Assembly: GCA_016179685.1 (NCBI GenBank)
Contig: JACPCR010000094.1
Coordinates: 1-64,000, forward strand
Source: Planctomycetota bacterium
Lineage (GTDB): Bacteria > Planctomycetota > PUPC01 > JACPCR01
Reading direction: 5' to 3'
DNA: 64,000 nt
Made by a program: the position numbers and the translations under genes. The notes under the pieces were generated by a model. The model searched no databases. It was given only the letters and a program-made list of their open reading frames with translations, and was not told the DNA's origin. Positions 44,863-53,571 of the stretch are shown piece by piece. Positions within the stretch are counted from its first letter, which is position 1, and every line of letters begins with the position of its first letter.

Positions 44863-46026
44863 TCATTTTAGGGAATGCCGAACCGGCTCGCGGCGCTCCC
44901 AGCCGGACTGGAACAGCGGCAGCCAGTAGCCGGGATCGTAGGGATGTTTCTCGATCTCCGCCCAGTTCAGGTCGATGCCCAGCCCCGGGGCCGTGGGCGG
45001 CTCGATGAAGCCCTTCACCGGATCGACTCCGCCCTTCACGATGTCCTTCTCCCACTCCGCGTTGAACTCGTCAAAAATCTCGTGGATGAAGAAGTTCGGG
45101 CACGACGCGTTCAGGTGCGCGCACACGGTCGAGCACACGGGGCCCTGTGCGCTGTGCGGCGCGATCACCCCATAGAAGGCGTCCACCATGTCCGCAATCT
45201 TCCGGGCCGCCCAGAGCCCGCCCACGTGCAGCGGCTCGACCTGGATAATGTGCACCGCGTCGTGCTTGAGCAGCTCGGCGAACTGGTGCTTGTTCGAATA
45301 GCTCTCCCCCGTCGCAATCGGGATGTTCAGATGCCGAGCCACCTCGACCATCGACCCGATGTTCTGGTGGTGCACCGGCTCCTCGAACCAGGCCGGCCGA
45401 TACTCGGCCAGCCGCTCCCCGACCTTGATCGCCGTCGAGACGCTGAACCGGTTGTGGCCTTCGACCAGGATGTCCACGTCCCAACCCACCGCCTCCCGGA
45501 CCGCCGCCACGATCTCGACGGACAACTCCTCCTCCGCAGGCGTCATCATCCGCCAGTTCGCGCCGAAGGGGTCGAACTTCAGCGCCGTGTAGCCGCGCCG
45601 CACCACGTCCTTCGCTTTCTGCGCGAAGCTCTCCGGCTTCCGCGGGCCTCGATACCAGCCGTTCGCATAGCATCGCAGCTTCTCGTGGCAGCGCCCGCCG
45701 ATGAGGTCGTACACCGGCCGGCCCAGGCTCTTGCCGATGATGTCCCAGCAGGCGAACTCGATCGCCGCCACCGCGCAGCCGTGAAACTGCCCCCCCTCGG
45801 CATAAATGTCTCGCATCAGCTTCTGAAGGATGATCTCCACTTGAAACGGGTCCATCCCCACCACGAGCGGACTCAGCTCCCGGATGCAGGCCTCGACCGT
45901 CTTGGCCGCGCCATTCGCCGTGCCTTCTCCAACGCCGTAGACTCCCTCGTCCGTCTCCACCTTCGTGAAGACCCAGTTCTTCCACGGGTTGCCCGCAATG
46001 ATCGTTCGGACGTTCGTGATCTTCAT
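44863..46026 (-). CDS. Enolase-superfamily sugar-acid dehydratase (mandelate racemase group)
   Basis: A 387-residue enzyme of the MR/MLE family. GWDVDILVEGHNRFS, WFEEPVHHQN and IATGESYSNKHQ give the three carboxylate metal ligands, and the catalytic histidine sits in GVIAPHSAQGP. The pattern is that of galactonate-dehydratase-like members, which remove water from aldonic acids to give 2-keto-3-deoxy sugars. Exact substrate unknown. It points toward the kinase gene and could use lactone-derived acids from the SMP-30 enzyme. Confidence 0.92.
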   Translation of the reverse strand: MKITNVRTIIAGNPWKNWVFTKVETDEGVYGVGEGTANGAAKTVEACIRELSPLVVGMDPFQVEIILQKLMRDIYAEGGQFHGCAVAAIEFACWDIIGKSLGRPVYDLIGGRCHEKLRCYANGWYRGPRKPESFAQKAKDVVRRGYTALKFDPFGANWRMMTPAEEELSVEIVAAVREAVGWDVDILVEGHNRFSVSTAIKVGERLAEYRPAWFEEPVHHQNIGSMVEVARHLNIPIATGESYSNKHQFAELLKHDAVHIIQVEPLHVGGLWAARKIADMVDAFYGVIAPHSAQGPVCSTVCAHLNASCPNFFIHEIFDEFNAEWEKDIVKGGVDPVKGFIEPPTAPGLGIDLNWAEIEKHPYDPGYWLPLFQSGWERREPVRHSLK

Positions 46027-46163
46027 GAAATACGCTCCCTGCCCTGTAGGGTGAATCCACCGCCTTGAATTGCACAGCGTGTATCTTTGTCGCTCCCGTC
46101 CCGGATTGCAAGGGGAGATGGCCCCGCCCGATTACATAACCGATGAGGGTTCGGCACTTCATG

Positions 46164-47294
46164 CTACCGGCCTATTTCGCGGCCCGTGTGGATGAGCGTC
46201 AGATAATTCTCGACTACGTTGGGGCTCAGGGTGGGAGTGAACGGCGAGGCCGAGGGACACAGGATGAAGCCGCCGCCGGGCGCGCCTTCGGTGATCGCCT
46301 GTTTGACCTTTTTTCGGATTTGTGCGGGCGCGCAGGCGTAGAGTTCGCCTATCTGGATATTGCCCTCCAGGCAGATGCGGTGTCCGATGCGGCGCTTGGC
46401 CTCGGCCAGCGGCATGTCGCCCATGGGCGGCGGCTCGATGGGATGCAGGCAATCCGACCCGATGGTGAGGAACTCCTCGAGAATGGCCTGGAGCGGGCCG
46501 TGGCAGTGGATGTGGACCAGGCAACCGCGCCGGTGAAGCAGGTCGCAGAGCTGCCTTTCCGGGACCGTGCAGAACTCCCGGAAATCGCGGGGCGACATGA
46601 GCAGCGGCCCGGCGTATTCCTGGCCGGCCAGGCCGAAAACACCGCGTATGCCGCCTTCGAGAAGATATTGGAACAGGCCGTGGAAACGTGCGGCGAAAAG
46701 CTCCACCAGCCTGGAAATAACCGGCCGCTCCTCCACGCTCCACACGGCCAGCAATTCCGATCCGAGCAGATCATGAACATACGCCAGTGGATTCAGGAAG
46801 CTGATCATCACCAGGGCGGAGTCGCCTATCCGCCGCTCAAAATCAAAATAGGCCCGAAGGTCAGGCCGATAGGGCACGTCGGGAATCGATAAGAACCGTT
46901 CGAGGTCTTCCTTGTTCTTGACGTAAAACTCCTTGGTCAGACTGGGGAAACCCTTCTTGCTGACCTGGTGCATCATGGTCAGCGGCCCCTTCGGCGTGTG
47001 AAGGGTCGTGTGGTGGCAAGTCCAATCGCTCGTTTCTTCCGCCCATCGGTCCACACGAAGGTCCGGCGGATTCGTCAGAAAAATTCCACCCGCCGGATGC
47101 CAGGTGGCCACAGGGTCGCCATACTCTCGAACCGCCCGAATCACTGGTTCATAACTCGGATGCCTGGTGCTCACCCATTGATCATCCCAAACTCGAACGC
47201 CGCGGATATGGATGGGCAGCCGGTCGGTCGGTTGCCGCCGGAAGGCGTGGAGCAGTCGTTCACGGGATGACATTGGAGCGGGCGTTTGAGGCAT
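46164..47294 (-). CDS. URO-D family protein (methyltransferase-like), first copy
   Basis: A 376-residue TIM-barrel protein related to uroporphyrinogen decarboxylase. SSRERLLHAFRRQPTDRLPIHI is the typical N-terminus. LVHIHCHGPLQAILEEF and DCLHPIEPPPMGDMPLAEAK, together with ICLEGNIQIGELYA, are the C-terminal hallmarks of the MtaA/CmuA-like branch. True HemE proteins have different N-terminal arginines, and no other haem gene is nearby. Such paralogues are plentiful in polysaccharide-degrading PVC-group genomes; some transfer methyl groups in demethylation. The start could also be MSSRERLL (47273). Divergent from a second copy. Confidence 0.85.
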   Translation of the reverse strand: MPQTPAPMSSRERLLHAFRRQPTDRLPIHIRGVRVWDDQWVSTRHPSYEPVIRAVREYGDPVATWHPAGGIFLTNPPDLRVDRWAEETSDWTCHHTTLHTPKGPLTMMHQVSKKGFPSLTKEFYVKNKEDLERFLSIPDVPYRPDLRAYFDFERRIGDSALVMISFLNPLAYVHDLLGSELLAVWSVEERPVISRLVELFAARFHGLFQYLLEGGIRGVFGLAGQEYAGPLLMSPRDFREFCTVPERQLCDLLHRRGCLVHIHCHGPLQAILEEFLTIGSDCLHPIEPPPMGDMPLAEAKRRIGHRICLEGNIQIGELYACAPAQIRKKVKQAITEGAPGGGFILCPSASPFTPTLSPNVVENYLTLIHTGREIGR

Positions 47295-47370
47295 GACTTA
47301 CCAAGGCGATCCGCAAAATTTGCCTACCAGCGGCCTCAATGCAAACTTTCATCAATTCGTATCGAGTTTT

Positions 47371-47484
47371 CCCTTACCCCGGCCCTCTCCCAGGGGGAGA
47401 GGGAGAAGATTTTTCTTTGTAATTCCTTGATAAACAAAAACATCAGCATCACCCTCTCCCTTTGTGGAGGACCGGTGTGAGGGT
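47371..47484. repeat. MITE-like inverted-repeat element
   Basis: Imperfect terminal inverted repeats of about 21 bases enclose an AT-rich middle. The cccggccctctccc words resemble repeats widely seen in bacterial genomes. A related patch is at 26729-26765. Confidence 0.55.
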
Positions 47485-47506
47485 CATAGTCGCTAGAAAT
47501 TTGTTG

Positions 47507-47525
47507 CGAACTTGTGAACCGATGC
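47507..47525 (-). repeat. 19-base repeat, copy 2 (inverted)
   Basis: Exact reverse complement of 26571-26589. Confidence 0.7.
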
Positions 47526-47652
47526 ACCACGTGCCTTCGAAGTTGCGCGTATTTTCCGGAAAAAAATACGGTGGGAAAGGCATTTGCAAAGCGGCTACCA
47601 AGTAAACGAACTTCGGGCGCGGTGGGGCCGATTTGCAGAGGTGCTGCTTGCT

Positions 47653-48714
47653 ATGACTCCCAGAAAACGCGTCGAAATTTCACTCCGGGGCGGACATACC
47701 AAGCGCGTCCCGTTCACCATGTATGAGTGCATGATCCCGCAATGCCAGGCTGAACGGGAGATGCGTAACCGCGGCCTCTGCATCGTCAAGCGGGATGCGC
47801 CCGTGGTTCGCGTTCACCGCCCAAACGTGAAGACCCTTCAGCATATTTTCACGGAAAACGGAAAGCGATTCGTTCAGACCCTTTACGAGACTCCGGCTGG
47901 CGTCCTGTCCACCCTCGACGAGCCTGCCGGCTTCACCACCTGGCATCATGAATACCTGTTCAAGACGCCGGACGACTACAAGGCGCTCCTCTTCTTCATC
48001 CAGGATGAACGGTATGAGCCCTGTTATGAGGTGTTCGTCAAAGCGCAGGAGAGCTTTGGAGAGGACGCTATCTTCCGCTCCGGATTCGGGCTTGAACCTC
48101 TTCAGACCTTGATCTCTGGGAACTTCATCGGCATGGAGGAGTTCTGCATTCAGTGGATGGACAACCGCGACGAGATTCTCAAGCTCTACCAGGCGATCGT
48201 GGAGAACCGGCGGAAGATGTATTCCCTGGTGGCCGAATCGCCCGCGCTCCACGCCAATTACGGGGGCAACGTGGTTCCGGAGATCACGGGTCCCGAGATT
48301 TTTCGAGAATACTACCTGCCGCACTACAACGAGGCCGCTGAAATCATGCACCGGCACGGGAAGCTCATTGGATGCCACTTCGACGATGATTGCGGGCTTC
48401 TGGCCGAGGCCATCGCCGAGACCGACCTGGATTACATCGAGGCCTTCACCCCGGCGCCTACGACGGACATGACTCTAGCCGAAGCTCGTGCAGCCTGGCC
48501 CAGCAAAGTGATCTGGATCAACTTCCCCTGTGATGCACACCTCAAGCCGGCCGAGGAGATCGAGGACATCACGATGGACCTGCTGGACCAGGCAGGGACG
48601 CCGGACGGTCTGCTCGTGGGCATCACGGACGACGTGCCTGCCGGCCGCTGGCAAGAAAGTTGTACAGCCATCATGGACGGGCTGGAGCGTCATGCGCTGG
48701 CTTTCAGAAGCTGA
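47653..48714 (+). CDS. URO-D family protein, second copy
   Basis: A 353-residue URO-D-like protein starting MTPRKRVEISLRGGHTKRVP. The N-terminal arginine-rich helix and the C-terminal GKLIGCHFDDDCGLLAEAI and IEAFTPAPTTDMTLAEARAAWP blocks define it. It is clearly diverged from the neighbour at 46164, so this is not a recent duplication. The usual C-terminal zinc-binding HxC of methyltransferase members may be GCHFDDDCG. I use ATG 47653; the ORF track's earlier start adds 23 residues without support. It ends before a hairpin (48729). Confidence 0.85.
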   Translation: MTPRKRVEISLRGGHTKRVPFTMYECMIPQCQAEREMRNRGLCIVKRDAPVVRVHRPNVKTLQHIFTENGKRFVQTLYETPAGVLSTLDEPAGFTTWHHEYLFKTPDDYKALLFFIQDERYEPCYEVFVKAQESFGEDAIFRSGFGLEPLQTLISGNFIGMEEFCIQWMDNRDEILKLYQAIVENRRKMYSLVAESPALHANYGGNVVPEITGPEIFREYYLPHYNEAAEIMHRHGKLIGCHFDDDCGLLAEAIAETDLDYIEAFTPAPTTDMTLAEARAAWPSKVIWINFPCDAHLKPAEEIEDITMDLLDQAGTPDGLLVGITDDVPAGRWQESCTAIMDGLERHALAFRS

Positions 48715-48728
48715 TGGTCCATCTCGCG

Positions 48729-48756
48729 GTTCAGAATTGTTCCCCCACTTCTGAAC
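48729..48756. terminator. Hairpin after the second URO-D gene
   Basis: gttcagaa and ttctgaac pair perfectly across a 12-base loop, 15 bases after the stop. No U-run follows. Its arms resemble those at 41295-41341 (cggaaag/ctttctga). Confidence 0.6.
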
Positions 48757-48780
48757 AAGGAGGCTCATAGACGAGGCGCT

Positions 48781-48808
48781 TTGACAACCTCGGACACCAT
48801 GCTAGAAT
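48781..48808 (+). promoter_or_regulatory. Sigma-70 promoter of the pseudokinase gene
   Basis: A perfect -35 TTGACA and the -10 TAGAAT are 16 bases apart. Transcription should start near 48815, 46 bases before the ATG at 48861, which supports that start. Confidence 0.8.
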
Positions 48809-48860
48809 TTACAACTTGTACGGTCTTCCCCTCGCTGGGTCAGAACTTTCTGACGGTCCG

Positions 48861-51800
48861 ATGGCCCTCAATATCACCTGCAGTAATCCACAGTGCCGGA
48901 AAGTTCTCACCGTTCCGGACGACCTCGCGGGCCAGGATGCGGTTTGTTTGAGCTGCGGCGCCCACACGGCGGTACCCGGCACCCCAGAGGGGGCCTTCAC
49001 ACCCGGCGTGAAACTCGGCCACTATCGTATTGTCCGAAAGATCGACGAAGGCCGGATGGGCGCGGTCTATGAGGCCGTACAAGAGGGCTTGAATCGGCGC
49101 GTGGCGGTGAAGGTCTCTCCGAGCTGGCTCGCCGCGGATCCGGCCTACATGAAACGCTTCCGGCAGGAGGCGCAGACGGCGGCCGCGCTCGACCACCGTA
49201 ACATCGTGCGGATTTATGAAATCGGCGAGGAGCGTGGCCGAACCATCTTCACCACGGAATTCGTCGAGGGCGAGAGCCTCCGCCGCTGGATACAGCAGGA
49301 GAAGAAGGCGACGCCGGAAGAGGCCTGGGATGTTCTTCTCCAGGCCGCTCGCGGCCTCTCCCATGCCTGGGATCACCAGGTGGTCCACCGGGATATCAAG
49401 CCCGAACATCTCATGCTCACTCGCGATGGCGTCCTCAAGATCGCATACCTCAGCGTGCACAAGGTCACCGCCGGGGCGGCGAACGTGGTCGACAGCGAGG
49501 TCGCTTCCGCGATGCCGTACTACATGAGCCCCGAGCAGGTCAAGGATTCCCTCGATGTCGATATCCGGTCCGACATCTATTCGCTCGGCGCCACGGTTTA
49601 CCATATCGTCACTGGGCAGATTCCTTTTGAAGCCCCTACCGCCGTGGAACTGGCCATGAAGGTCGTGCGCGAGCCGCTCCGGCCCGTCCGGGATCTCCGT
49701 CCGGGTGTGCCCGGACCGCTTGCCGCCGTGATCGAGAAAATGATGGCCAAGGAGCCGGAGGACCGTTACCAGACTCCGACGGAGCTTCTGGCAGCGCTCG
49801 ACAAGGCGAACCCGGCGCAGGCCAAGGAGAAACTGGCCAAAGCCCAGGAACTGGTGAAGCTCATGACGACCCTGGAGATGGCCCAGCAGGTGGCGGCGGA
49901 GGCGGCAACGCCCGCCTCACCGCAGAAGCCCTCCCTTCCCGCCGCTCCTGCGAGTCGCCCACCGACCCGCGGGATGCCCGCCGTGCAGCCGCCTGCGGCC
50001 TCGGGCCAGGCCGCCGCTTCGAGGCCCCCCACCCGCGGGATGCCCGCCGTGCAGCCGCCTGCGGCCTCGGGCCAGGCCGCCGCTTCGAGGCCCCCCACCC
50101 GCGGGATGCCCGCCGTCCAGCCGCATCCGCCGGCGTCGGCGTCCCAGCCGGCCGAAAATTTCCGGCCGAATGCCGCAGTTTCACCGCCGGCCCGGCAGGG
50201 CCTCCTCTTCGCCGTGCTCGGGATCGCCGCTGTTGCTGTCATTGCCGTCGCCGCTTTCTGGGTCACCCGCTCCCTTTTCAAAAGGCAGGATGCCGCCCAG
50301 TCCCCAGGCGCCACAGAAACCACCGTCCGCCCGGTCGAGCCCGGGGACTCTCAGCGGGAAGCCATCGCTGGGATGTTCGATTACACGATGCAGTATGTGG
50401 AGGAGCACCCGGAAGACTACCGCGAGATTGTGAATCGATTCGAGACACTGAAGGAACGGGGCCGCAACACGGAATTCGAGTTCAAGGCCGAGGATCAGGC
50501 CAGAGTCTGGCGGGCCCGATGGGACGCGGCGGCCCAGAAAGAATTTGAAAGACGCCAGAAAGAGGCCGAGGCCCAACTCCAAGCGGAGCGTTTCGACGAG
50601 GTCTCCCGGCTATGGAAGGAGTTTCCCGACAGTTTCCGCACGGATGCCATTGCGGGCCGAATCAACCTGGAGACACGCAAGTTGAGCGATCGTGCGGCCA
50701 CCGCTGCGGGTCAACTCGGCGCATCCGCTCGCCCCATCCTGGCCAAGCAGCCGGGCAGCCTTTCCGAGGCCGAGGTGAACATCCTCATCGACGTGCGCAA
50801 TGGCGCTGCGTCCCTGTCGGGCAGGGACGGCGTTCCGCTCAACTCGCTCTCCGCCTGGCTGGGTGCCGAGCAGAAGACCTTCCTCCAGGGCCTGACAGAC
50901 AACCTGGAGGCCTTGCTCGAGGCCCATAAGAGTGTGAAAGCAGCCGAGCAGGCCAAGGCCTATAACAGCTTTTGGGGCCAGCTTTCCCAGCTCGTCAAAG
51001 GGAAGAAATTCAAGGAGGCCGAAGACCTCATCGCCGCCAGTCAGGCGATTCTCGAAGGGGAATCCCTGACCCGCCTCCAGCAGGACATTCAGACCCTCAA
51101 GTCTCTTTGGCCGCGTCTGGAGGCCAACCTCGGCACTCTCAAGAACAAGTCGGTCCTTGTCGGCGGAATCAGCATGAAAGTCACGGACATCCGCGAAGGC
51201 AAGTTCATCGTCCGCCAAAACGACGGGGAGGTTGCCCTGGGGCCAGAAATCCTGGACGCGGAACAGCAGGCCGATCTCGCCTGCGCCTCCGAGAAAGACC
51301 CCAAGGCGTCCACTTTCCAACGGGCTCTTTTCCTTTTCTTCTACGGAAACGCCGGCCAGGCCAGCAAGGCCTTGGAGGAAGCCCGGGCCTCTGGCCTCGA
51401 TCTCTCCCTCTACGAGTCCCGGGTCCTCCCCATCCTCGTCGTCACTTCCGTCCCGTCCGCCGCCACCGTCGATCTCTCTCCCAAGATGGACCCTTCCAAG
51501 CTGCCCGGGAAAGGCTCGAAGCCGCTCACCACCCCCGTCCGCATCGAGGTCCAGCGCAATACCACGTATACCGTCGAGGTCACGAAGGAAGGCTACTTCG
51601 CCTTTACGCGGAAGATCAAGGTCGGGCAACTCGGAGAACACCGCGTCGAGGCCACCCTTCAAAAATTCAAGCTGCCCGCCTCCATCCAGGAGGACTTCGA
51701 TATCCCCTCCAAGGGTGAAGACTCGCGGGGCAACCCGGTTCGCAGGGGCGAGGACCCCGACTTCGGATATCCCTTCGAGATTCGACACCGCGCTTCCGGC

Positions 51801-52622
51801 ATCCACCTCGTTTTTGTGCCTTCCGGAGGCTTCCCGATGGGCAGCCCCGAAGGCGAAAAGGGCCGGGACGCCGATGAGACCCAGCACACGGTCACCTTCT
51901 CCCAGCCCTTCTATATCGGCAAGTACGAGGTCACCGCCGGTGAATTCAAGCGCTTCGTCCAGCGGACCGGCTACCGTACGGATGCCGAACGCGGCGGAGG
52001 CGGCTGGGTCTGGGCCGGCTCCGAATGGGTCAGCAAGCCCGACGCCAATTGGAAAAACCCCTATTCGCAGGACCCGAGCGACGAACACCCCGTGGTGCTG
52101 ATGAGCTGGAACGATGCCCAGAAGTTCGTCAACGGGCTCAACGGCGGCCGTGGCGACCGCTTTCGCCTGCCGAGCGAGGCCCAGTGGGAGTTCGCCTGCC
52201 GGGCCGGAAGCGAGACCCGGTTCTCCTGGGGCGAGGACGAATCCGCTGCCGGTCAGTACGCCAATGTGGCCGACCGAACGGCCAAGCAGAAATTCCCGGA
52301 ATGGCCATGGGCCGTCTTTGACACCGACGACGGATTCATCACCACCGCCCCGGTCGGACGCTTCAAGCCGAATGCCTTGGGGCTTTACGATACCCTGGGC
52401 AATGCCTGGGAATGGTGTTCGGACTGGTATGAATCCAATTACGCCACCAACCAGAAATTGGACCCGCAGGGACCCGCCTCCGGCACGACGAGGGTCTGGC
52501 GCGGAGGCCACTGGGCGAGCCAACCTGCGGGCGACCGTGCCGCCAGCCGGGGCGACGCTGCTCCGGATTACCGCGATATGTATTCGGGATTCCGCGTCGC
52601 CTTCACCCTGGCTGGAAAATAA
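48861..52622 (+). CDS. Transmembrane pseudokinase with zinc ribbon, PEGA-like and SUMF1 domains
   Basis: A 1253-residue protein. N-terminal zinc ribbon: ITCSNPQCRKVL and AVCLSCGAHT. Kinase-like domain about residues 55-310: the glycine loop is degraded (KIDEGRMGAVYEA), VAVKVS keeps the lysine, the catalytic loop is HRDIKPEHLML (asparagine replaced by histidine) and the DFG position reads IAYLSVHK, so the magnesium-binding aspartate is lost. Next come three 22-residue repeats (RPPTRGMPAVQPPAASGQ, 364-420) and a transmembrane helix (446-470). A helical region follows that matches the kinase at 41407. A PEGA-like stretch (about 857-934, VEVTKEGYFAFTRKIKV) and a SUMF1 domain (about 977-1253, IHLVFVPSGGFPMGSPEGEK, NAWEWCSDWY) end the protein. 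Probably a non-catalytic receptor partner of the first kinase. Confidence 0.92.
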   Translation: MALNITCSNPQCRKVLTVPDDLAGQDAVCLSCGAHTAVPGTPEGAFTPGVKLGHYRIVRKIDEGRMGAVYEAVQEGLNRRVAVKVSPSWLAADPAYMKRFRQEAQTAAALDHRNIVRIYEIGEERGRTIFTTEFVEGESLRRWIQQEKKATPEEAWDVLLQAARGLSHAWDHQVVHRDIKPEHLMLTRDGVLKIAYLSVHKVTAGAANVVDSEVASAMPYYMSPEQVKDSLDVDIRSDIYSLGATVYHIVTGQIPFEAPTAVELAMKVVREPLRPVRDLRPGVPGPLAAVIEKMMAKEPEDRYQTPTELLAALDKANPAQAKEKLAKAQELVKLMTTLEMAQQVAAEAATPASPQKPSLPAAPASRPPTRGMPAVQPPAASGQAAASRPPTRGMPAVQPPAASGQAAASRPPTRGMPAVQPHPPASASQPAENFRPNAAVSPPARQGLLFAVLGIAAVAVIAVAAFWVTRSLFKRQDAAQSPGATETTVRPVEPGDSQREAIAGMFDYTMQYVEEHPEDYREIVNRFETLKERGRNTEFEFKAEDQARVWRARWDAAAQKEFERRQKEAEAQLQAERFDEVSRLWKEFPDSFRTDAIAGRINLETRKLSDRAATAAGQLGASARPILAKQPGSLSEAEVNILIDVRNGAASLSGRDGVPLNSLSAWLGAEQKTFLQGLTDNLEALLEAHKSVKAAEQAKAYNSFWGQLSQLVKGKKFKEAEDLIAASQAILEGESLTRLQQDIQTLKSLWPRLEANLGTLKNKSVLVGGISMKVTDIREGKFIVRQNDGEVALGPEILDAEQQADLACASEKDPKASTFQRALFLFFYGNAGQASKALEEARASGLDLSLYESRVLPILVVTSVPSAATVDLSPKMDPSKLPGKGSKPLTTPVRIEVQRNTTYTVEVTKEGYFAFTRKIKVGQLGEHRVEATLQKFKLPASIQEDFDIPSKGEDSRGNPVRRGEDPDFGYPFEIRHRASGIHLVFVPSGGFPMGSPEGEKGRDADETQHTVTFSQPFYIGKYEVTAGEFKRFVQRTGYRTDAERGGGGWVWAGSEWVSKPDANWKNPYSQDPSDEHPVVLMSWNDAQKFVNGLNGGRGDRFRLPSEAQWEFACRAGSETRFSWGEDESAAGQYANVADRTAKQKFPEWPWAVFDTDDGFITTAPVGRFKPNALGLYDTLGNAWEWCSDWYESNYATNQKLDPQGPASGTTRVWRGGHWASQPAGDRAASRGDAAPDYRDMYSGFRVAFTLAGK
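49950..50120 (+). repeat. 66-bp tandem repeat inside the pseudokinase gene
   Basis: Two full units and a partial third, in frame (22 residues each). The second and third are nearly identical at DNA level, the first has diverged at its start, suggesting a recent expansion by slippage or recombination. It encodes a flexible proline/alanine linker before the membrane helix. Confidence 0.9.
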
Positions 52623-52689
52623 AGCCTCTCCGTTCTCCCTGTCGTCATGGGGCTCAGAAAATGACCCCGAGAGGCGCAGCACTGGCCGT

Positions 52690-53505
52690 TTAATTCGTCT
52701 TGATCCGGGGTCGGTTCAGCCGCAAGTGATACGGCGGCTCAAGAACAGAGCGTTCCTCCGCCGTAAGATTCCCGCCGATGGTTTTGAGAACTTCAGCGAA
52801 CCGGTAGGGCACATAGGCCATGTGGCCCGGAGTATACCGGGCGAGAATCGAACGGCGGCTGCGCTCCGAATTCCACGGAAGCGTTCCGTGGAGCACCGAC
52901 TCGGTAAAGACCACTGCGTCGCCGGCCTTCATGACGATCGGCTTGATCAGCTCCGAATACATCTCGTAGCGCCGCACGCCTTCGGGGACCGGAAAATTGC
53001 CCTTGTGGCTTCCCGGCACCAGCGCAAAGCCCCCATCCCCGGGGTTCACGTCCGAAAGCTGCCAGGCCACCACCGTTAGCCCGTTGAACATCCGTCCATC
53101 CCGGACAATGTAATACTGGTTCGGGTCGAAGCCGGGCCCCGTCGATCCGTGGAAGTGGAATCCCTCGCAGCCCTTGTCTTGGACGAGGAGAAGATGCGGA
53201 TGGTCCAGCCGAAAACCGTCGCCCAGAATAACGTTCAAGTAGGGATTCATCCGGGGATGGGCCAGAAGTGAACGGAAGGTTTCCCCCCATGGCGAAGGCA
53301 TCGTGATCAGCTCGCCCATCTCTTTTCTCCGGGAGGTCCCCGCCAGCGCGTTGGCCCCCCGAATCAGGGAGTCGGCGCGCTCGTTCAGCTTGTCGATATT
53401 CGCGTCCACCGCGTCGTTGAGCCGGCGTACCTCCTCGGCCGTCAGCGCCTCCTTTACGACGATATACCCGCACAGGTCGAAAAAATATTTCTCCTCGTCT
53501 TTCAT
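52690..53505 (-). CDS. PhyH family protein without the usual acidic iron ligand
   Basis: A 271-residue phytanoyl-CoA dioxygenase-like protein: FDLCGYIVVKEALTAEEVRRL at the N-terminus, WQLSDVNPGDGGFALVPGSHKGNF in the core and VVFTESVLHGTLPW with the distal histidine. Where HxD is expected the sequence reads CEGFHFHGSTGPG, so the carboxylate ligand is missing. This HG-type motif seems typical of a subgroup in PVC-like bacteria and recalls the HxG of Fe/2OG halogenases. Function unknown. It lies downstream of the isochorismatase-like gene, with a hairpin between them. Confidence 0.85.
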   Translation of the reverse strand: MKDEEKYFFDLCGYIVVKEALTAEEVRRLNDAVDANIDKLNERADSLIRGANALAGTSRRKEMGELITMPSPWGETFRSLLAHPRMNPYLNVILGDGFRLDHPHLLLVQDKGCEGFHFHGSTGPGFDPNQYYIVRDGRMFNGLTVVAWQLSDVNPGDGGFALVPGSHKGNFPVPEGVRRYEMYSELIKPIVMKAGDAVVFTESVLHGTLPWNSERSRRSILARYTPGHMAYVPYRFAEVLKTIGGNLTAEERSVLEPPYHLRLNRPRIKTN

Positions 53506-53528
53506 CGCAAAAATACCATTGCCTTGTT

Positions 53529-53571
53529 TAGCCCGGATTTCTTATCCCGCCGGGATGAGAAATCCGGGCTA
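53529..53571. terminator. 20-bp palindrome ending on a TAG stop
   Basis: Arms tagcccggatttcttatccc and its partner pair with one mismatch around gcc. The right arm ends exactly at the TAG (minus strand) of the isochorismatase-like gene. It separates this gene from phyH downstream and is probably a terminator or attenuator. The tip differs from the AGTGC family. Confidence 0.85.

Larger units (their letters stand above)
47295..47652. other. Divergent promoter region of the two URO-D genes with a hairpin element
   Basis: 358 bases separate the genes. At 47371-47484 is a MITE-like element: cccttaccccggccctctcc at the left and its imperfect inverse ending gtgtgaggg at the right, with an inner stem ccctctccca/gggggagaggg. 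The 19-base repeat lies inverted at 47507-47525. No gene is seen. Confidence 0.6.

Noticed and set aside
46164-48714. True hemE (uroporphyrinogen decarboxylase) for the two URO-D genes
   Set aside because: N-terminal motif and neighbourhood fit the methyltransferase-like paralogues, and two diverged copies side by side argue against a haem role.
49950-50120. CRISPR-like direct repeats
   Set aside because: Units are in frame, contiguous and have no spacers; they encode a proline-rich linker.
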